34,776 nt of DNA from UBA6776 sp964636785 (GTDB taxonomy: Bacteria > Bdellovibrionota > Bdellovibrionia > Bdellovibrionales > UBA1609), in NCBI GenBank assembly GCA_964636785.1, contig CAZWVK010000014.1, forward strand, positions 1 to 34,776. The letters run 5' to 3'. Below the pieces are notes generated by a model. That model was not told where the DNA came from. It ran no database searches and worked only from the letters and a program-made list of their open reading frames with translations. The position numbers were made by a program, and so were the translations under genes. This document shows, in pieces, positions 31,029 through 34,776 of the stretch; position 1 is the first letter of the stretch; every line of letters begins with the position of its first letter.

Positions 31029-32143
31029 GCGATTGCTACATCCTCTTCAATTCGGTGATAGCCGTGCCACTCCTTCAAGCGACCACGCGGCCTTCCGTCT
31101 TCACCATATTCGAAGAGTACATAGCTGAGTTTTGTAATCTTGCCTAGTGACGCGATATCAAGAGACGTTAGGTCTGTCCACGTCCCCGTATTAAAATACT
31201 CCTCATTTGGAGCCCACTGGCGATACTGATAAACATGGGTATGTCCAAAGCAAACCGTGTGCACTCGTTCATCCTGAAGAATCCGTCGTGCCGATTCGCT
31301 CAAATCTGGAAAAATCGCACTTTCGGCAATGACTTTCAAAATTCTAGAGAGAGGAAAACTCGTTTTGGCGTCATTTCGAAACATCGTTCCCAAAAAGAAA
31401 AACACAAGCCGAACAAAGTAAGTCACTGTGAACCAGGTTTCATTGATCAAAGCCCATTTCATCATCTTATTGAAGGGTCGGATTTTATCCACGTGAGGGT
31501 GAGCCTGCTTCACCTTCAAAATAAAATCCACAAAGAAGTGGGAGCCAAAAGGAAGATTTAAAATGGGCTCCGGAAGATTCTTCTTTAAGAAAAAACGTCT
31601 TGGATCCACACGGTTTGCGGATTCATGCATATGACCGTGCTCGACATGAACGCCATCAAAAAAATAAACCAAGCTCTTATAGTTGATCGATGTTCCCACG
31701 GCTTCATTAAGACGAGCGCGAAGGGCTGGCCACATCATCGCCTGATCATGATTGCCGACAATGTATGTGATCGAGTTTCCTTCAACGGCTACGAACTCTC
31801 TCAAGGCTTTAAAAAAGTGAGCATGACCGCGCAAGATCCGCTCTAAAATGTCCGCGCAGATGTCTTCTGTTAGAACGGTGAGAAAATGTCCTTTGTAATC
31901 GACTTGAAGGAAATTGAGGATATCCCCATTCAGAATCAACTCAACTTCTGTGTTCGCGTACTTTCCGCTGGTGTAATAATGAAGAAACTCTACAAACTTC
32001 TCATCGAAATAGAATTCTTCCAAAGAATTGATTTGCCCGTTTTCAAGAATTCGCCCAACACCCAAATGAAGATCACTAACAACGAGTTTGATCTTCTTCT
32101 TAGCTGGCGATGTAGACAATGTTTCGACTTTTGTTTTTTCCAT
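31025..32143 (-). CDS. Calcineurin-like metallophosphoesterase
   Basis: 372 residues from the ATG at 32143; the frame continues upstream inside the GGDEF gene, but an earlier start is unlikely. All metal-binding blocks are present in order: SDLHLG (D24, H26), LNGDILNF, VGNHDQAM, EHGHMHES and FGHTHVYQ. The domain resembles LpxH/UDP-diacylglucosamine hydrolases and related phosphoesterases, but the hydrophobic segment after residue 230 (WFTVTYFVRLVFFFLGTMF) points to membrane association. The substrate cannot be told from sequence. It overlaps the cyclase gene upstream by 44 bases and pgi downstream by 4. The start lacks a strong ribosome binding site. Confidence 0.87.
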   Translation of the reverse strand: MEKTKVETLSTSPAKKKIKLVVSDLHLGVGRILENGQINSLEEFYFDEKFVEFLHYYTSGKYANTEVELILNGDILNFLQVDYKGHFLTVLTEDICADILERILRGHAHFFKALREFVAVEGNSITYIVGNHDQAMMWPALRARLNEAVGTSINYKSLVYFFDGVHVEHGHMHESANRVDPRRFFLKKNLPEPILNLPFGSHFFVDFILKVKQAHPHVDKIRPFNKMMKWALINETWFTVTYFVRLVFFFLGTMFRNDAKTSFPLSRILKVIAESAIFPDLSESARRILQDERVHTVCFGHTHVYQYRQWAPNEEYFNTGTWTDLTSLDIASLGKITKLSYVLFEYGEDGRPRGRLKEWHGYHRIEEDVAIA

Positions 32144-33029
32144 AATACATTGCTTGATCCGCGAGTTTAATGAGTTCTTGTGCCGATTTAGCATGATCTG
32201 GAAAAACTGATAAACCAATACTCACTGTAAGACTGATGTTTTTCCCATCGATAACGAATTCATGACTTTCAATGGCTCGCCGAATCCTCTCTGCCACTTT
32301 TTCGCCGGTCATACGATCTGTGTCAACCAATAGGGCCAAAAACTCGTCTCCACCGTAGCGAAACAGCGGATCATAAGAACGAATTGTGGTTTTAATGATC
32401 TTTCCCACCTCAACCAAGAGTTGGGATCCGGTCAGGTGACCATGACCATCATTGACACGCTTGAAATAATCCACGTCTAAAAATAACAGCGAAAATTTCT
32501 GATTCTTTCTGTGACAGCGATCGATTTCCTGAGCGAGAACCTGAGGCAAATAACGCTGATTAAATAACGAAGTCAAATCGTCCAAATAAGCCATGTTCTT
32601 TGCTTCCAGATGCTCAAGACAAAAGGCAATATGGCGCGAAGATCTTTCGAACAGCTCTTTCGCCTCAATCAGACTTGCTCGCGTGTTCTCGAATGCAATC
32701 AATCCTAGGCGCTCCGGCGAATCGGGATGAACAATTGGATAAAATGTATATGTTTGATTGGCGAATGGATTCTGAAGAGTCGTGACGTCTTTGACTTTTA
32801 GACCTTGCTCCCAAAACCATAGGCGCTCTTTTTCATCTTCAAGTGGGAAGAGGTAATGATCCATTTGACTTAAGCTATCCACAGCCAGCCAATTGTCCTT
32901 AGAAATTCGCGCCAACTGATTGATAAGAGTTTTACTCATCCACACGCAGTTTTTCGAACCAAAATCTTTGGCAAGGGTCTTAAAGAGCGCATCCATGGAA
33001 AGCTGAAGATTTAAACTCTTGAATTCCAT
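32100..33029 (-). CDS. GGDEF diguanylate cyclase with N-terminal sensor domain
   Basis: 309 residues. The N-terminal half (about 15-140) looks like a GAF-type sensory domain (NWLAVDSLSQMDHYLFPLED, RLGLIAFENTRASLIEAKEL, LFERSSRHIAFCLEHLEAK). A GGDEF domain follows (about 145-308) with the start signature LDDLTSLFNQRYL, LDVDYFKRVNDGHGH and an intact active site YGGDEF (226-230). The RxxD inhibitory site (RSYD, 217-220) is at the standard spacing. It is therefore expected to be active and product-inhibited. The ATG is one base beyond the stop of the upstream coiled-coil gene. No transmembrane segment, so cytoplasmic. Confidence 0.92.
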   Translation of the reverse strand: MEFKSLNLQLSMDALFKTLAKDFGSKNCVWMSKTLINQLARISKDNWLAVDSLSQMDHYLFPLEDEKERLWFWEQGLKVKDVTTLQNPFANQTYTFYPIVHPDSPERLGLIAFENTRASLIEAKELFERSSRHIAFCLEHLEAKNMAYLDDLTSLFNQRYLPQVLAQEIDRCHRKNQKFSLLFLDVDYFKRVNDGHGHLTGSQLLVEVGKIIKTTIRSYDPLFRYGGDEFLALLVDTDRMTGEKVAERIRRAIESHEFVIDGKNISLTVSIGLSVFPDHAKSAQELIKLADQAMYYGKNKSRNIVYIAS

Positions 33030-33030
33030 A

Positions 33031-33942
33031 TCACTTGGCCTTTTTCAGAGGAGATTGCTCCTCTCCTTCCATCATTGAAAGTGCAAGCCTTAAGGCCTTC
33101 ACGGTTCGCCTTAAAGTGTCCTGGCGCTCTGCAATCTGCTTGTTTAAATCCTGACTCTTCACACGGTAGTTATTCAGCTCGAGATTCAATTGATCAATCT
33201 GACGTTTCAGATCTAAAATCATTTCATCTTTACTGCGAATAAGAGCTTTGCTCTCGACTTTACTGAGTTCCAATCGATTTTCGAGTTCTCTTTCACGAAC
33301 TCGCACGCGTTGAATATTCGTTGAAATTCGAATCTCAAGCTCCGAGTTTTTCTGCTTTAATTCCTCAACCTCTTTGCGTAAGAGATCGCGAGAATTTTTT
33401 AAAATTTCTTTTTCCTGATTGGAGGTAGAGACTTCATGCTCTAAACGACGTTCTAAGTCCTCATTCACAGACAAGAGTTCATCTGATTTTCGTCTTAATG
33501 TTTCTCCAGCCGCTCCAAGTTCTTCGTTTTCGACACGAAGCCTTTCGATTTCTCTTTCGAGTTCGAGAATTCGATCTTGAGCGATCCTTAGATTTTCACT
33601 CTGTGCCAACGCGGCTTCTGGAGAACCTAATGCCGAAGAGCTTCTAAAGCCTTCTGCACGCCCCACAGCTGCACGTGATGGGAAATCTTTTTTCTCTGAA
33701 GGTTCATCGTCAGCACTCAGGGATGGGATGGGTTGAGTGCCGTCCTCGAGATCCTCTTCAGAACCAAGTCTTGCGGTAAAATCATCATTTGAATCAATGG
33801 GAAATGTTCCAGTGGAGTCGACCAGATCGACTGCTGTACCGTCATGAAGATGATCTTCATCGGAATGGCCACCGTTTAAGGTGTCATCCAGAAGTTCATC
33901 CATGAGATCATTAGCTAAAGCGTTCTTTTTAGTATTTCCCAT
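33031..33942 (-). CDS. Acidic and coiled-coil protein with possible FHA-binding sites
   Basis: 303 residues. The first 80 residues are acidic and low in complexity and contain threonines in T-x-x-I context: T46-F-P-I and T69-Q-P-I, plus T36-A-V-D. Residues about 110-290 form a long coiled coil (ILELEREIERLRVENEELGA, LRKEVEELKQKNSELEIRIS, LKRQIDQLNLELNNYRVKSQ), and the tail is basic. No enzymatic domain. The layout suits a scaffold protein regulated by phosphorylation. Its stop is one base from the GGDEF cyclase start. A TATTTA box ends 6 nt before the ATG, but no good -35 or ribosome binding site was found. Confidence 0.82.
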   Translation of the reverse strand: MGNTKKNALANDLMDELLDDTLNGGHSDEDHLHDGTAVDLVDSTGTFPIDSNDDFTARLGSEEDLEDGTQPIPSLSADDEPSEKKDFPSRAAVGRAEGFRSSSALGSPEAALAQSENLRIAQDRILELEREIERLRVENEELGAAGETLRRKSDELLSVNEDLERRLEHEVSTSNQEKEILKNSRDLLRKEVEELKQKNSELEIRISTNIQRVRVRERELENRLELSKVESKALIRSKDEMILDLKRQIDQLNLELNNYRVKSQDLNKQIAERQDTLRRTVKALRLALSMMEGEEQSPLKKAK

Positions 33943-34005
33943 CCTAGGTAAATATCGGAAAAGACGGAAAAATCATTGAGCCATCGAAAACTTTCGCCGC
34001 TTGAT

Positions 34006-34776
34006 CTAGACCTTTGGCAAGCCCGAAACCATTTTCGAATAGCTCTCAAGACGAGCTTTGAGCTCTGTTTGAGACACTCGACCAACTCCAGCTACACCAA
34101 AGTCCTGAACCGTAAAGCTTGCGAGCAAGCAGCCGTACACACAAGCTCCTTTGAGTTGATCAAAGTTGGGCTTCGATTTCAGGGACGCTAAATATCCAAA
34201 AAATCCACCTGCGAATGTGTCACCAGCACCCGTAGGGTCAATCACTTCAGCCACTGGAAAAGCAGGAAGCATAAAGAACTGACCTTCTGAGTAAAGCATA
34301 AATCCATACTCACCCCGCTTAACAACCACAGCGCCCACACCCATTTCGGTGATGTTCTTAACTGCTTGAATGGTGTTTTGGCATTTGGTCAGCTGACGGC
34401 ACTCGCCTTCATTAATGAGGAGCACGTCCACCTTGGAAATTAATTTCTCGAGCTCTTCACGCTTTGAACCAATCCAAAAATTCATGGTGTCTGCACCAAC
34501 AAATACTTTTGAATTCAATTGCGAAAGAACATCGGATTGAAGTTCTGGATCAATATTAGCTAAGAATATGAATTCGGAGGATTTGTAAGACTCTGGAAGT
34601 TCTGGTTTGAAATCTTCAAAGACATTCAAGCGAGTTTCTACAGTGATCGCTTCATTCATATCGCCTTCATATCGACCTTCCCAAAAGAAGGTTTGTCCAT
34701 CCACTTTCTGAAGGCCTGCAGTATCTACGGAGCGCGCCTCTAAAAGAGCAAGGTCTTCCGCCTTATAATCTTGCCC
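34006..34776 (-). CDS. PfkB-family sugar kinase, C-terminal part (runs off right edge)
   Basis: 256 C-terminal residues are visible; the N-terminus lies outside the window. The PfkB signature 2 DPTGAGDTFAGGF contains the catalytic Asp (GAGD), 71 residues from the C-terminus. VDVLLINEGECRQLT, typical of the nucleotide-binding half, and VVVKRGEYGFML are also present. The end shows the SFTVQDFGVAGV pattern near the nucleotide site. The substrate is not decidable from this part: ribokinase-like, adenosine-kinase-like or fructokinase-like are all possible. It is the most upstream gene of the minus-strand run visible here, 63 nt before the coiled-coil gene. Confidence 0.92.
   Translation of the reverse strand, partial: GQDYKAEDLALLEARSVDTAGLQKVDGQTFFWEGRYEGDMNEAITVETRLNVFEDFKPELPESYKSSEFIFLANIDPELQSDVLSQLNSKVFVGADTMNFWIGSKREELEKLISKVDVLLINEGECRQLTKCQNTIQAVKNITEMGVGAVVVKRGEYGFMLYSEGQFFMLPAFPVAEVIDPTGAGDTFAGGFFGYLASLKSKPNFDQLKGACVYGCLLASFTVQDFGVAGVGRVSQTELKARLESYSKMVSGLPKV

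Noticed and set aside
34006..34191. 71-codon plus-strand frame opposite the kinase end
   Set aside because: It is covered by the conserved PfkB kinase frame and has no features of its own.

Overview
The window looks like chromosome of a predatory, Bdellovibrio-like bacterium (Bdellovibrionota). The call rests on combined traits: lipoprotein signals ending in the unusual FQNC lipobox, many secreted proteins of unknown function, an FHA-GGEEF diguanylate cyclase laid out like the predation cyclase DgcB, a second cyclase, a PilZ protein, and a CpaF-type secretion/pilus ATPase. No rRNA, tRNA or CRISPR array was seen. Both ends cut through genes.

Left part (1-8.5 kb, all minus strand): the N-terminal part of DNA polymerase I with a small HTH protein; a cluster of an unknown coiled-coil protein, enolase, FtsB and a cold-shock-like protein; a secreted unknown; a three-gene group (92-aa cytoplasmic protein, exported cupredoxin-like protein, CpaF ATPase) behind a good sigma-28-type promoter; and an FQNC lipoprotein with three Cys-rich repeats. 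A non-coding stretch with a decayed gene separates it from a large plus-strand FQNC lipoprotein with a parallel beta-helix.

Middle (12-24.5 kb): PIN-PhoH ATPase and PilZ protein (minus); a TonB-like protein, a small beta-barrel, a lipoprotein gluzincin peptidase and an exported unknown (plus); two coupled exported unknowns (minus); an overlapping operon of ankyrin-repeat lipoprotein, small lipoprotein and outer-membrane barrel (plus); an exported unknown; and an ECF sigma factor with a coupled small partner. Most of these products are predicted to act in the envelope.

Accessory segment (24.7-27.65 kb): an exported Cys-containing protein and an HNH endonuclease, bordered by three copies of a GC-rich palindrome (core CACTGCCRCCGGYGGCAGTG) and containing a degenerate 66-bp direct repeat. 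This is the best candidate for an undescribed mobile or selfish unit.

Right part (27.7-34.8 kb, all minus): a fatty-acid desaturase with a long helical tail, the FHA-GGEEF cyclase, a short glucose-6-phosphate isomerase, an LpxH-like metallophosphoesterase, a GGDEF cyclase, an acidic coiled-coil protein with possible FHA-binding threonine motifs, and a partial PfkB sugar kinase. Tight spacing and overlaps suggest co-transcription, with an extra internal promoter for the FHA cyclase.

Two patterns recur in control regions: -10 boxes only 6-7 nt from a start codon without a ribosome binding site (possible leaderless mRNAs), and perfect inverted repeats directly against or over the start region of four genes.
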